Shown here in pieces: positions 25,452-35,900 of a DNA stretch of 64,000 bases (position 1 is the stretch's first letter; every line of letters begins with the position of its first letter). The position numbers and the translations under genes were made by a program. Location of the stretch: the NCBI RefSeq assembly GCF_025753795.1, contig NZ_JAOWPS010000004.1, positions 1 through 64,000 of the forward strand, read 5' to 3'. Source of the DNA: Mesorhizobium sp. YC-39 (GTDB lineage: Bacteria > Pseudomonadota > Alphaproteobacteria > Rhizobiales > Rhizobiaceae). The notes below the pieces were generated by a model. It ran no database searches, was not told the origin of the DNA, and saw only the letters and a list, made by a program, of their open reading frames with translations.

Positions 25452-27053
25452 ATGGCAAAGGGGTTCACTCGACGTAGCGTCATGATCAACGGGGTGGCTC
25501 TCACCGCCGCCTTCGTAATCACTGGGGCATTGGCGACAGCACCTTCGGCAAAGGCAGAAGAGCAGATCGAATCGATCACCTGGGCGCTACCCAGCATCCC
25601 CGACACACTCTTGGTTCCGCATGCCTGGTCGACCTATTCGGGTGCGATCATGTCGCTCGTCCAGGAAGGACCGCTAGCCTTCGGCGACGATCTCGCTCTT
25701 AAGCCCGCATCGGCCGACAAGTGGGAGCAGGTCGATTCGACGACGATCAAGTATCACCTGCGCAGCGGCGTCAAATTCGGCGACGGAAGTCCGCTCACGG
25801 CTGACGATGTCGTCGCCACCTTCGAGTACCACATGCGCCCGGATTCCGGTTCGCAACTCGCCTCCTTCTACAGTTCGGTTGCGACCGTCAAGGCGACGGC
25901 TCCGGATGAGGTAACCGTCACATTGAAGGCGCCGAACGTCCAGTTCGCCTATACGGCCGCCCACATGGCGGGTTTCGTCTTCAAGAAGGAACAGCTCGCA
26001 GACAAGAGCATCGGAACGCCCGAGGTCCTGCCGCTGGGAACCGGCCCCTACAAGCTTGTTGAATTCGTCCCGACAGACCATGTCGTCCTGGAAGCGCGCG
26101 ACGACTACTGGGGGCCGAAACCAGTGGTCAAGCGGATCACCCTCCAGTCGATTCCAGACCGGCAGGCCCGGCTTCTCGCCATGCAGAACGGCGACATTGA
26201 CGGTACCTTCGACCTCGCCATATCCGACGTCGACCAGTGGAAGGCGCTAGGCAACGTCGACATCGTCACCGCGCCGTCGCTCGGCATGTTCTCGCTGACT
26301 CTCGACCATTCGGCGCCGCCGTTCGACGATATCCATGTGCGTCGTGCCGTTGCCTATGCCGTGGACCGGGACGGTCTGGTCAAGGCGCTCCTCAAGGGAA
26401 ATGGCGAGGCGGCGACGGCATTGAACCCGCCCGAGATGTGGTCGGGAGTTCTGCCTCCCGACGAGGTTCGCGCCTTCTATGCTACCTTGCCGAGCTACAC
26501 GTTTGACCTGGCGAAGGCGAAGGCAGAGCTGGCTCAATCCAGCCATCCGAACGGCTTTGATGTGACCATCCCCGCACCGACCGCCGATCCCTACATGGTC
26601 AACATCATGCAATCGGTGGTGGAGAACCTGAAGCAGATCGGTATCCGCGCAAGCATTCAGGAGATCGACAACAACACGTGGCTCGCGCAGTACTTTAGGC
26701 ACGAGAATCTTGGCATGCAGATCATGGCGTATTATCCGGACTTCGCCGATGCGGCCAACTATCCCTACCTATTCTTCTCGAGTGCGACGGCAGCGAAGGA
26801 TGGCATGAACGCCTCGAACTTCAAGAATGCCGAAGTCGATGCGTTCCTGAAGACCGCCAACGAGCAGGCCGACCCGAAGGCGCGCGCCGACGCGCTGAAG
26901 GGCGTGTTCAAGATCGCCAACGAGGACGTTGCGCTCGTGCCGATCTTCTGGCCTGCCTCGGCGATGGCGATCAACAACAAGTACAAGCTCACCGGCTACA
27001 CTGCCTTCTGGTACAATATCCCGTGGGCGATCCGGGGTTTTAGCCTGAAGTAA
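25452..27053 (+). CDS. Peptide/nickel-type ABC substrate-binding protein (SBP family 5)
   Basis: A periplasmic protein of 533 residues. The N-terminus (FTRRSVMINGVALTAAF) has a twin Arg before the hydrophobic run, so Tat export is possible. The family-5 blocks are visible: YHLRSGVKFGDGSPLTADDV, LPLGTGPYKLVEF, HVRRAVAYAVDRDGLVKALL and NNKYKLTGY near the end. GGGGGAG lies before the ATG at 25452. First gene of the operon with an S9 peptidase, two permeases and a fused ATPase, so the ligand is probably a short peptide. Confidence 0.93.
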   Translation: MAKGFTRRSVMINGVALTAAFVITGALATAPSAKAEEQIESITWALPSIPDTLLVPHAWSTYSGAIMSLVQEGPLAFGDDLALKPASADKWEQVDSTTIKYHLRSGVKFGDGSPLTADDVVATFEYHMRPDSGSQLASFYSSVATVKATAPDEVTVTLKAPNVQFAYTAAHMAGFVFKKEQLADKSIGTPEVLPLGTGPYKLVEFVPTDHVVLEARDDYWGPKPVVKRITLQSIPDRQARLLAMQNGDIDGTFDLAISDVDQWKALGNVDIVTAPSLGMFSLTLDHSAPPFDDIHVRRAVAYAVDRDGLVKALLKGNGEAATALNPPEMWSGVLPPDEVRAFYATLPSYTFDLAKAKAELAQSSHPNGFDVTIPAPTADPYMVNIMQSVVENLKQIGIRASIQEIDNNTWLAQYFRHENLGMQIMAYYPDFADAANYPYLFFSSATAAKDGMNASNFKNAEVDAFLKTANEQADPKARADALKGVFKIANEDVALVPIFWPASAMAINNKYKLTGYTAFWYNIPWAIRGFSLK

Positions 27054-27159
27054 GGGAGCGCTGGGCCGCTGGGTCATGGCCGTTCTCATCGTTTTCGTCG
27101 CATCGACCGGCGCTCGTGCGCTCATGCGTCACCCCGAGAATTGCTGAAGGTGTCGGCAG

Positions 27160-29091
27160 ATGGACTTTTTCGAAGCGAGTCTCGCACGACTTCATCAGCT
27201 GCGCTTTCCTTCGGATATCTCCTTCACCCGCGATGGCACGGCGGTCGTTGCCGCTGTTCGTCCCGCCACGCATGAGCCACGGCAATCCCCGCAGAGTCGC
27301 GTCTGGCGCTTTTCCCTGGATGGAGCAGAAGCGGTGCAGCTCACCGATGGGCCGGGCGGCGATGGCCTGCCGCATCTGTCGCCGGTCGACGGTATGCTGG
27401 CGTTTGTTTCCGATCGCGCTTTGCAAGGAAAAATGTCGCTGTATCTGAAGGACGATCGCGGCGAGCGGCCAATAGGGGACGTCCCCGGCACCATCGAGGA
27501 CATGCGGTGGGCAGCCGACGGCAGGAGCCTGATCGTCATGGCCGCGGATCGCGGCCTCGACGGCGGCGCGACCAATGGTGCACAGCGCCTGACCTGGGGA
27601 GAGCCCGAGGATCCCGCGGTGACGAGCCCGGCCAATGCGCGCCGCCGCCTGTTCCGCGTCGGGATAGGCGACGGATCGACGGTCGAGGTCGGACCACCCG
27701 AGGTCAGCGTCTGGGAATTCGAACTTCTCGGCGATGATGCCGCCCTTGCGATCGTCTCCGCCGACCCCAGCGAGCGCGGCTGGTATCACGCCGAACTGGC
27801 TAGGATCGATCTTGCGACACGTGCCGCGACGATCCTGCACCGCTCGCGCTGGCAGCTCCTGGCCCCCGCGGTCGACCCGAGCGGCAAGCGCGTCGCCTTC
27901 CTCGATGGGTGGTCGAGCGACCGAGGCCTCGTCGCCAGCGAAATCAGCATCCTCGACATCGCCACAGGCGAGATCGTCACCGTCACCCCGAGCGGTATGT
28001 CGGGCATTACGTCGATGAAGTGGCGTGACGACGACAGCCTCTGGTTCACCGGCTGGTCGCGGCTCGGCTCCGTCTATGGTGTCACACGCCTCGACGGCAG
28101 CGTCGAATGGATGACGCAGGAGGATGCGATCATCGGCACGAACAGCTTCAGCGCCAGCATAACGACCGCGCCCGACAGGAAGGGTTTCGCAGCGGTGCGC
28201 GAGAGCGATGGGGCGCCGCCTGAAATCGTATTCAAGTCCGGCGCGAAGGCTTCCGCGTGGTCGGCGGTCTCCAATCTGAACGGTGACGTAGCTAGGGACT
28301 TCAATGCCTACCCTGAGGTCCGCGCCATTGCCTGGAAAGGGGCAGGTGGTGTTGAACTGGAGGGGCTGGTCCTGCTGCCACGCGACGGCGCCAAGGGGCC
28401 GAGGCCGACCATCGTGGACATCCACGGCGGCCCGAGCTGGGCGGTCAGGCACGCCTACAATCCGGGTGACGCGCTGCCATTCGCGACGGCCGGTTATGCC
28501 GTCTTCCTTCCCAACTACCGTGGCAGTGTTGGCTGGGGGAGGGCATTCGGCATGCTGAATATCGGTGACCCGGCGGGGGCCGAGTTCCAAGATATCCTCA
28601 TCGGCCTCGACAAATGCGTCGCAGCGGGTATTAGCGACCCCGACCGGCTCGGCGTCACCGGCGTCAGCTACGGCGGCTATCTTACGGCCTGGGCGGTCGC
28701 GACGACCAACCGGTTCAAGGCCGCGGTGATGGTCTCCGGCATCGCCAACCAACTCTCCAGCCACTATTCCTGCAACCACGACTTCCATGCTTTCATCAAC
28801 GGCGGGCCGCTGTCTGAGGAGCGCTATCGCCGGATTGCGATGGACCGTTCGGCGATCACGCGGCTCGACAACCCCACGACGCCGACATTGATGATCCATG
28901 GCGAGGGGGACCGATGCACTCCGCTCGGCCAGGCGCAGGAATTATATGCTGCGCTCCTTGAGCGCGGCGTCGAATCCGAGCTGGTCGTTTATCCACGCGA
29001 AGGCCATGGCCTGCGCGAACGCGATCATCAGCTCGACGCATGGCGCCGCACGATTGGCTGGTTCGACCGCTATCTCGGGTCGCCCCGGTGA
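27160..29091 (+). CDS. S9-family serine peptidase (acylaminoacyl/dipeptidyl type)
   Basis: A protein of 643 residues: an N-terminal beta-propeller-like half (about 1-380) and a C-terminal alpha/beta-hydrolase half. The triad is present: Ser in GVTGVSYGGYLTAW, Asp in IHGEGDRCTP, His in REGHGLRERD. No signal peptide, so cytoplasmic. It lies inside a peptide ABC operon, overlapping the next gene by four bases, so it probably cleaves the imported peptides. Confidence 0.93.
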   Translation: MDFFEASLARLHQLRFPSDISFTRDGTAVVAAVRPATHEPRQSPQSRVWRFSLDGAEAVQLTDGPGGDGLPHLSPVDGMLAFVSDRALQGKMSLYLKDDRGERPIGDVPGTIEDMRWAADGRSLIVMAADRGLDGGATNGAQRLTWGEPEDPAVTSPANARRRLFRVGIGDGSTVEVGPPEVSVWEFELLGDDAALAIVSADPSERGWYHAELARIDLATRAATILHRSRWQLLAPAVDPSGKRVAFLDGWSSDRGLVASEISILDIATGEIVTVTPSGMSGITSMKWRDDDSLWFTGWSRLGSVYGVTRLDGSVEWMTQEDAIIGTNSFSASITTAPDRKGFAAVRESDGAPPEIVFKSGAKASAWSAVSNLNGDVARDFNAYPEVRAIAWKGAGGVELEGLVLLPRDGAKGPRPTIVDIHGGPSWAVRHAYNPGDALPFATAGYAVFLPNYRGSVGWGRAFGMLNIGDPAGAEFQDILIGLDKCVAAGISDPDRLGVTGVSYGGYLTAWAVATTNRFKAAVMVSGIANQLSSHYSCNHDFHAFINGGPLSEERYRRIAMDRSAITRLDNPTTPTLMIHGEGDRCTPLGQAQELYAALLERGVESELVVYPREGHGLRERDHQLDAWRRTIGWFDRYLGSPR

Positions 29092-30053
29092 CGGGCTCGA
29101 GCGTCGTCGTCTTCGTCATGCGGCGGTTCGCAGTGGCGATCCCACTCTTACTCGTGATCTCCTTCGGCGTCTTCGCGCTGGTCCATATCGCGCCCGGCGA
29201 TCCGGTGCGCTCCCTACTCGGCGCGCGCGCGTCAGACCCGGCAACGCTCGCCGCCATCCGCGAGCGCTATCACTTGGACGATCCATTCCTCGTACAATAC
29301 TTCAAATGGCTGTGGCAGGTGGCCCAAGGCGATCTGGGTGTCTCCATCCAGGGCAATCGGGCGGTGACGAGCACCATCGCGGATCGGCTCGGCGTCACCA
29401 TCTTCCTGAGCTTGATGAGCACCGTTCTCGTTCTCGGCCTTGGCGTCCTGCTTGGAGCGGTCGCCGCTTTCCGCCACGGCACGCGGCTCGACCGGGCGGT
29501 GGTCATGTTCGGGGTCTTCGGCATCAGTTCACCGGCCTTCGTCACCGGCATTTTCCTTCTGTATGTCTTCGGCGCCTTGCTGCACTTGTTCCCGATCTTC
29601 GGTCCGGGGACCGGATTCCTCGACCGTGCCTGGCACCTGACGCTTCCCGCGCTTGCGCTTGCGATCTCGGTCATGGCCATCGTCATCAAGATCACGCGCG
29701 CGGCGATGATCGAGGAACTGGACCAGGACTACGTCACCTTTGCGCGGGCGCGGGGGCTGAGTTCGCGGCGCATCACGTTCGCCTACGTGCTCAGGAACGC
29801 CCTCATTCCCGTGGTAACGGCCGCAGGGCTCATCGTCGTCGGGATCGTCGCCGGCGCGATTTACGTCGAGGTCACCTTTTCCTTGCCAGGTCTCGGCGCC
29901 TTGACGGTTGATGCGGTCCAGAAGCGCGACATCCCGACGATCCAAGGCACCACACTGCTCTTCTCTGTCTTCGTCGTGCTGGTCAACCTGGCGATCGACG
30001 TGATCTACATGCTGATCGACCCGCGCATCCGCTTCGGCAGAGTTGAGTCATGA
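29088..30053 (+). CDS. Peptide ABC transporter permease (DppB type)
   Basis: An inner-membrane permease of 321 residues with six predicted helices. MRRFAVAIPLLLVISFGVFA is the typical first helix, followed by VHIAPGDPVRSLLG and the cytoplasmic EAA-like loop (ITRAAMIEELDQDYVTFARA, then RGLSSRRITFAYVLRNA). I take GTG 29088, overlapping the peptidase stop (GTGA); ATG 29118 is an alternative start. Partner of the next permease. Confidence 0.92.
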   Translation: MTGSSVVVFVMRRFAVAIPLLLVISFGVFALVHIAPGDPVRSLLGARASDPATLAAIRERYHLDDPFLVQYFKWLWQVAQGDLGVSIQGNRAVTSTIADRLGVTIFLSLMSTVLVLGLGVLLGAVAAFRHGTRLDRAVVMFGVFGISSPAFVTGIFLLYVFGALLHLFPIFGPGTGFLDRAWHLTLPALALAISVMAIVIKITRAAMIEELDQDYVTFARARGLSSRRITFAYVLRNALIPVVTAAGLIVVGIVAGAIYVEVTFSLPGLGALTVDAVQKRDIPTIQGTTLLFSVFVVLVNLAIDVIYMLIDPRIRFGRVES

Positions 30054-30892
30054 GCGCCCCAACCATCACCGAGACGCGAAAGACGAAGCTGCCGCGGCGC
30101 CTGCCGATCGTCATTCTCATTGCCGCGCTGATTATCACGGGGGTGGTGATCTGCGCCGTCCTTGGGGAGGGCATCGCTCCCTATTCGCCTTTCCTGCAGC
30201 GTCTTGGGATCGGCGATACGCTACCTTCCGCCGCCCACCTTGCCGGGACGGACCTTCTCGGCCGCGATGTCCTGTCACGAGTGATCTACGGCGCGAGGAC
30301 GGCCTTGGTCGGCCCGGTCGTCGTCGCCGCCGGAGCGTTCGCGATCGCGACCCTGCTTGGCCTTCTCTCGGGCTATCTCGGCGGCCTGGTCGATTCGGCG
30401 ATTATGCGCTGGGTGGATTTCATGTTTGCGCTGCCGGGACCGCTCGTGGCTATCGTCGTCGTCGGCGTGGTAGGCGGCGGATACTGGACCGCCGTCTTCG
30501 TTCTGATCGTCCTTTTCACGGCCCCCGATACGCGCATTGTGCGGAGTGCGGTCCTTGAGCAGCGGCCGCTTCCCTATATCGACGCCGCACGCACGCTCGG
30601 CATTTCGAAGACGCGTATCCTGTTCGTCCACATCCTCCCCAACGTGCTGCCGATCATCCTGGCGTATGTTGTCCTCGACTTCGCCTTCGCGCTGGTCAAT
30701 CTCGCCGGGCTGTCGTTCCTTGGCCTTGGCGTTGAACCCGGGACTCCCGACTGGGGTCGGATGCTGTTCGAGAACCGCAATATCCTCTTCTCCAATCCGG
30801 TTGCGCTGCTCCTGCCCGCGGGAATGATCATCCTTACCGCGGTCAGCATGAACCTCATCGGCGATTGGCTGTTCGCGCGGTTTGCAAAGTGA
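30050..30892 (+). CDS. Peptide ABC transporter permease (DppC type)
   Basis: A permease of 280 residues, the DppC-like partner of the previous one. Typical blocks: the N-terminal helix (LPIVILIAALIITGVVICAV), HLAGTDLLGRDVLSRVIYGA, the EAA loop (RSAVLEQRPLPYIDAARTLG) and the end GMIILTAVSMNLIGDWL. Overlaps the upstream gene by ATGA and the downstream ATPase by GTGA, showing tight translational coupling. Confidence 0.92.
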   Translation: MSAPTITETRKTKLPRRLPIVILIAALIITGVVICAVLGEGIAPYSPFLQRLGIGDTLPSAAHLAGTDLLGRDVLSRVIYGARTALVGPVVVAAGAFAIATLLGLLSGYLGGLVDSAIMRWVDFMFALPGPLVAIVVVGVVGGGYWTAVFVLIVLFTAPDTRIVRSAVLEQRPLPYIDAARTLGISKTRILFVHILPNVLPIILAYVVLDFAFALVNLAGLSFLGLGVEPGTPDWGRMLFENRNILFSNPVALLLPAGMIILTAVSMNLIGDWLFARFAK

Positions 30893-32736
30893 ACACGGCC
30901 GTGGTGGGCGCGGGTCAGGAGGGTCCGCTCCTCAACGTCGAGGGGCTGGTGATCTCACACGGCGCGGTGCCCATCACAGCCCCCTTGAACATCGCAGTCG
31001 AGCGGGGCGAGACCATTGCGATCGTCGGCGAATCGGGGTCCGGGAAAACGCTCACCGCGCGAGCGATCGCCGGCATATTGCCGCCGGGTATAAATGCCAC
31101 AGGCGCTGTCACGCTCGACGGCATCCCCTTGTTGCGGCTTGCCGAGAGGGAACTCCGCAAGATCCGCGGGTTTCGCGTGTCGATGCTTATGCAGGATCCG
31201 TTTACGATGCTCAATCCGCTCATGCGATGCGGCGACCACATCAACGAGATGTTGCGCGGTCGACCCGAATTCGCCTCGCGCGCTGCGCGCGCGGCAGAGG
31301 TGAAACGCCGCCTCGCGGAAGTCGGCATCGTCGACGAGGATGTAGCCCGCCGCATGCCATTCCAGCTGTCGGGCGGCATGTGCCAGCGCGTGGCACTTGC
31401 CGCCGCCCTTGCTCGCGACCCGGAGCTGCTCATCGCCGACGAGCCCTCGACGGCGCTCGACGTAACGACCCAGGCGGAGATCATCAGGCTGCTGCGGCGT
31501 GTCCAGCGCGAGCGCCATATGAGCCTCATCCTCATTACCCACAACCTGCGGCTCGCATTCTCGACCTGCGAGCGCATCTATGTGCTCTACGCCGGCTCGT
31601 TGCTCGAAGTCGGCGACGCCGCCGCCGTCGAGCGCCAGCCGTTTCATCCTTACACCCTGGGACTTCTGCTGTCGGAACCGCCGGCTGATATTCGCGTGCC
31701 ACGGCTTGTCGCAATCCGGGGCTCCGTGGCGCGCGCGGCCGATGTGGTCGACAGCTGCGGTTTCGCCGACCGCTGCGATTGGGCAAAGCAGATCTGCCGC
31801 GCCGGCAAGCCGCCGCTGGTGGCCCGCGATGCGAGCCGGTTCACCGCATGCGTTCGCCAGGACGAGATTCAGGGCGAGCTCGATGCGCTGCGCACGGCGG
31901 CGCTGTCAGCGGCACCGATGACGCTGCGCCCGGACCCAACCGAAGGGGCACTCGTCCGCGTCGACGCGCTCGTCAAGACGTTCGTCGGGGCGCGGGGCCG
32001 CCCGATCCGCGCGGTAAAGGACATATCGCTGCGCATCATGCCGGGTGAAAGCGTCGGTCTCGTCGGCGAATCCGGCTCGGGCAAGACCACGCTCGGGCGC
32101 TGCCTCGTCGGCCTCGAAACACCGACAGCTGGTGACATCAGCATCGACGGCATCGCGGCAGCGGATTTTGACGCCATGGCGAAAGCCGACCGCGCCCGCG
32201 TACGCCGGACAATCCAGATGATCTTTCAGGATCCGTATTCGACACTCAATCCGAGGCACAGCGTCGGCCAGGCGCTGAGCGAGGCGCTCGGGGCCTCCGC
32301 GGGCGCAACCAGCCCGGCGACGCCTGATCGGATCGCGGCGCTGCTGGCGGATGTCGGCTTGTCCGCCGCGTACGCCACGCGCCGTCCGGCGTCGCTCTCC
32401 GGCGGTGAGCGTCAACGGGTCGCCATCGCGCGCGCACTTGCCGTCAAACCGGCGGTCCTCGTCTGCGACGAACCGGTATCGGCCCTCGACGTCTCGGTGC
32501 AGGCGCAGGTGCTCAATCTCTTCAAGCGCCTGCAGGCTGAGCACGGGCTGGCATATCTCTTCATCACGCACGACCTTGCTGTCGTCCGCCAGATCGCCGA
32601 CCGCATCTATGTTCTCTATCTCGGTGAGATCGTCGAGGAGGGCCCGACGGAGCGGGTCATCGGCGACCCGCAGCACCCCTATACGCGTCGCCTCATTGAA
32701 TCGATCCCCCGCTCGGCCAACCAGCGTGCGCCGTGA
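30889..32736 (+). CDS. Fused DppD-DppF peptide ABC ATPase
   Basis: A cytoplasmic protein of 615 residues with two complete ABC domains, so one gene supplies both ATPase halves. First: Walker A GESGSGKT, signature LSGGMCQRVALAAAL, Walker B LLIADEPSTALD, plus an oligopeptide-type C-terminal Cys cluster (DSCGFADRCDWAKQICRAG). Second: GESGSGKTTLGR, LSGGERQRVAIARAL, VLVCDEPVSALD. Starts at GTG 30889, overlapping the permease stop. Completes the importer. Confidence 0.94.
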   Translation: MNTAVVGAGQEGPLLNVEGLVISHGAVPITAPLNIAVERGETIAIVGESGSGKTLTARAIAGILPPGINATGAVTLDGIPLLRLAERELRKIRGFRVSMLMQDPFTMLNPLMRCGDHINEMLRGRPEFASRAARAAEVKRRLAEVGIVDEDVARRMPFQLSGGMCQRVALAAALARDPELLIADEPSTALDVTTQAEIIRLLRRVQRERHMSLILITHNLRLAFSTCERIYVLYAGSLLEVGDAAAVERQPFHPYTLGLLLSEPPADIRVPRLVAIRGSVARAADVVDSCGFADRCDWAKQICRAGKPPLVARDASRFTACVRQDEIQGELDALRTAALSAAPMTLRPDPTEGALVRVDALVKTFVGARGRPIRAVKDISLRIMPGESVGLVGESGSGKTTLGRCLVGLETPTAGDISIDGIAAADFDAMAKADRARVRRTIQMIFQDPYSTLNPRHSVGQALSEALGASAGATSPATPDRIAALLADVGLSAAYATRRPASLSGGERQRVAIARALAVKPAVLVCDEPVSALDVSVQAQVLNLFKRLQAEHGLAYLFITHDLAVVRQIADRIYVLYLGEIVEEGPTERVIGDPQHPYTRRLIESIPRSANQRAP

Positions 32737-32917
32737 CGCCTCCGCGTGCGCCGTCCCTTACGGCCAGTGGAGAACGCAAAGATCAGGACGGTCGTGAGCA
32801 AGGCCGTTCTGCGGGTCGTCGTTTTCACCCTACTCCGATCGCCGGGTGTGATCGATTGCCCGGTGGTGGGGTCGTGCGCTACAAAAGACCTATCGGGGTG
32901 TTTGCAGGAAGGCGGTA

Positions 32918-35900
32918 ATGGAGTACCGGGTGCTCGGTCCCCTGGAGGTCCGCGACGGCGACCGGTTGCTGCTGCTCGCCGGGGCGAAGCAGCGGGCGCT
33001 GCTGACCCTGCTGCTCCTGAACGCAAACCGGGTCGTCTCGCGCGAGCGGTTGATCGACGATCTCTGGGGAGACAAGCCGCCGGAGGCGGTAACCAGCGTC
33101 GAGGTGTACGTTTCGCGGCTACGGAATTTGCTCCCGCCGGAAACGTTGCGCACACTGCCGTCCGGCTACCTGCTCGAAGTCGAGCCGGAGAGCGTCGACC
33201 TCTTCCGCTTCGAGCGACTCGTCGCGGAGGCGCGGCAAGCCGATCCCGTACGTGCGTCGCAACACCTGGACGAGGCGTTGAAGCTCTGGCGCGGGCCGGC
33301 GCTGGCGGAGTTTGTCGGCGAGCCATTCGCGCAGATCGAAGGCGGCCGCCTCGACGACCTGCGCGTCGAGGCGCTCGAAGACCGGATCGAGGTGAACCTG
33401 GCGCTTGGCCGCCACGCCGACCTGATCGGCGAGCTTGAGGTGTTGATCGCCGAGCACCCCCACCGCGAGCGCTTGCGCGGCCAGCTGATGCTCACGCTCT
33501 ACCGATCGGGACGACAGGCGGACGCGCTGGAGGCGTACCGTGACGCACGCGCCATGCTCGACAAGCTCGGGCTCGAGCCCAGCGCCTCCCTCCAGCAGCT
33601 CGAGAGACAGATCGTCAATCACGACGAGGAGCTCGACGCGCCGCCGAGGCTGCATCCGGTCGCGTCTGGTCCCGCCGAGCCGCAGGCCGCGCAGCCCCCG
33701 CCCGAACGACGGCGCGTGACGGTGCTGTTTGCCGCGCTTGCCACGACGAACGAGGCGGACGAGGATCAGGAGCGGACGGCGGCATTGTTCGACCGTCTCC
33801 ACGACGAAGCCGCGGCCGAGATCGAGGCAGCAGGAGGAGAGGTCGACAAGCGTCTCGTCGGCGCGCTGCTGGCGACGTTCGCAATGCAGGACGATCACGC
33901 AATTAGGGCGGTCAGCGCCGCTCTCGCGACGCGCAACCGGCTGACGCACGCGTTCGGCGAGACGCTTTCGCTGCGGATGGGAATCGAGAGCGGCGAGGTG
34001 ATCCTCGGCCGGCCGGGCTCGTTTGCGATGGGTGCACCGGTCACAGCGGCCGCACGACTTGTCTATCTGGCGCGGCCCGGCGACGTCGTCGTCGGCTGGC
34101 GCGCTGCAGCGTCAACCGCCGGTGCATTCGAGTTGCAGAAGCTAAACGGTTCCTACGTGCTTGCCGGAGCGCTCGCGTCACGGCGAACGGCCGGCCCCGT
34201 TCCCGAGGTGCGAAAGACGGTCACCGTCCTCTTCACCGACGTGGTCGAGTGGACGCGGCTGAGCCGTGAGCTCGACGCGGAGCCGCTACGCCGTATCCAG
34301 GAACGTTTCTTCGTAGCGATGAGGTCCGTGGTCGAGCGCCACGGCGGCATCGTCGAGAAATTCATCGGCGACGCCGTGATGGCAGTTTTCGGCGTTCCGT
34401 TCGTGCGTGAGGACGATGCGCTGCGTGGGGTGAGGGCCGCCGCCGAGATGCGTGCGTCGCTCGCGATGCTCAATGAGGATCTCGAGGGCATCTACGGCGT
34501 CCGGCTCACGAGCCGCATAGGGGTCAACAGCGGCGAGGTGATTGCAGGCGATCCCGGTGAGGGCCACCGGTTCGTGACGGGAGAGGCGGTGAATGTCACC
34601 AAGCGCCTCGAAGAGGCCGCTGAGACGGGTGAGATCCTGATCAGCGAAGCGACGTACCGGCTCGTCCGGGATGCAGTCGTGGTGGAGCCGATCTCCGATC
34701 GCGAGGTGAAGAGGGGTGAGACCGTCCAGGCTCTACAACTCGTCGAAGTCCTGGCGCGTGTCCCCGGGCGCGTCCGCCGGTTCGACACGCCGCTGGTCGA
34801 CCGCAAACAGGAGCTTAGCTCATTTCGAAGCGTGTTCGCAAACGTCCATGGGACTCGAGCTTGTCATCTGCTGACAGTGCTGGGCTCGGCCGGAGTCGGC
34901 AAGTCGCGACTTGTGCAGGAGTTCGTCAGCGAGGTCGGCGCCCACGCAACGGTGCTGCGCGGCCGCTGCCTCTCGTACGGCGAGGGCATCACATACTGGC
35001 CGCTGGGCGAAGTCATGCGGGAGGTTGTCCGCGTCGAAGGGTCCGCCGACACTGAGCTGTCCACCGCTGCGCTCGCGGAGTTGCTATCCGGCCAAGAAAA
35101 GGCCGCCCGGATCGCCGAGTTGATCTCGGAAGCGCTCGGGCTCGGCGGCACCCCCGCGATCACCGGGGAAGAGACATTCTGGGCGGTACGAAAGCTCTTC
35201 GAGACGCGTGCGCATCGTCGCCCGCTCGTTGTCGTCTTCGACGACCTTCAGTGGGCCGAGCCGACGTTCATCGAGCTCGTCGATCACATCGCCGAGCTTT
35301 CGCGCGACGCGCCGATCTTGCTGATCTGCACGGCGCGTCCGGAGATGCTCGACACCTATCCCCGCTGGGGCGCCGGCAAGCTCAACGCAACATCGATGCT
35401 GCTGGAGCCGTTGAGCAATAGCGACTGCCGACGGCTGATTGCGAACAGGCTCGGCGTGCCGCTCCCTGCCGCCGTCGAGACGTGGATCGCAAAGGCCGCT
35501 GGCGGCAACGCACTCTTCGCCGAGGAACTGCTGGCGATGGTGGTCGACGACAAACACCTCGCGGATGACGGCCGGTGGGTCGGCACCGACGACGTATCCG
35601 TTCTCCGGGTCCCGCAGACGATCAACTCGCTCCTCGCCGCGCGGCTCGAAAGCTTGCCCGTCGAGGAGCGCGAGCTTTTGGAACGTGCGTCGGTCGAGGG
35701 CACAGTATTTCACCGCAGCGCGATCGGCGCACTCGCGCCGGAGTTGCGCGATTACTCTGTCGAAGACAGTCTCGCGAAGCTCGTTCGCCGCGATCTGATC
35801 CGGCCAGACCGCTCGATCCTTGCCGATGGCGAGGCGTACCGCTTCAGACATCACTTGATCCGCGAAGCTGCCTATGAGTCGCTCCCGCAGCAGATTCGTG

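Noticed and set aside
27040..28899. Long open frame of 619 codons on the minus strand
   Set aside because: It lies antisense to the S9 peptidase gene, whose triad motifs are clear. Long antisense frames are expected in high-GC DNA and this one shows no family.
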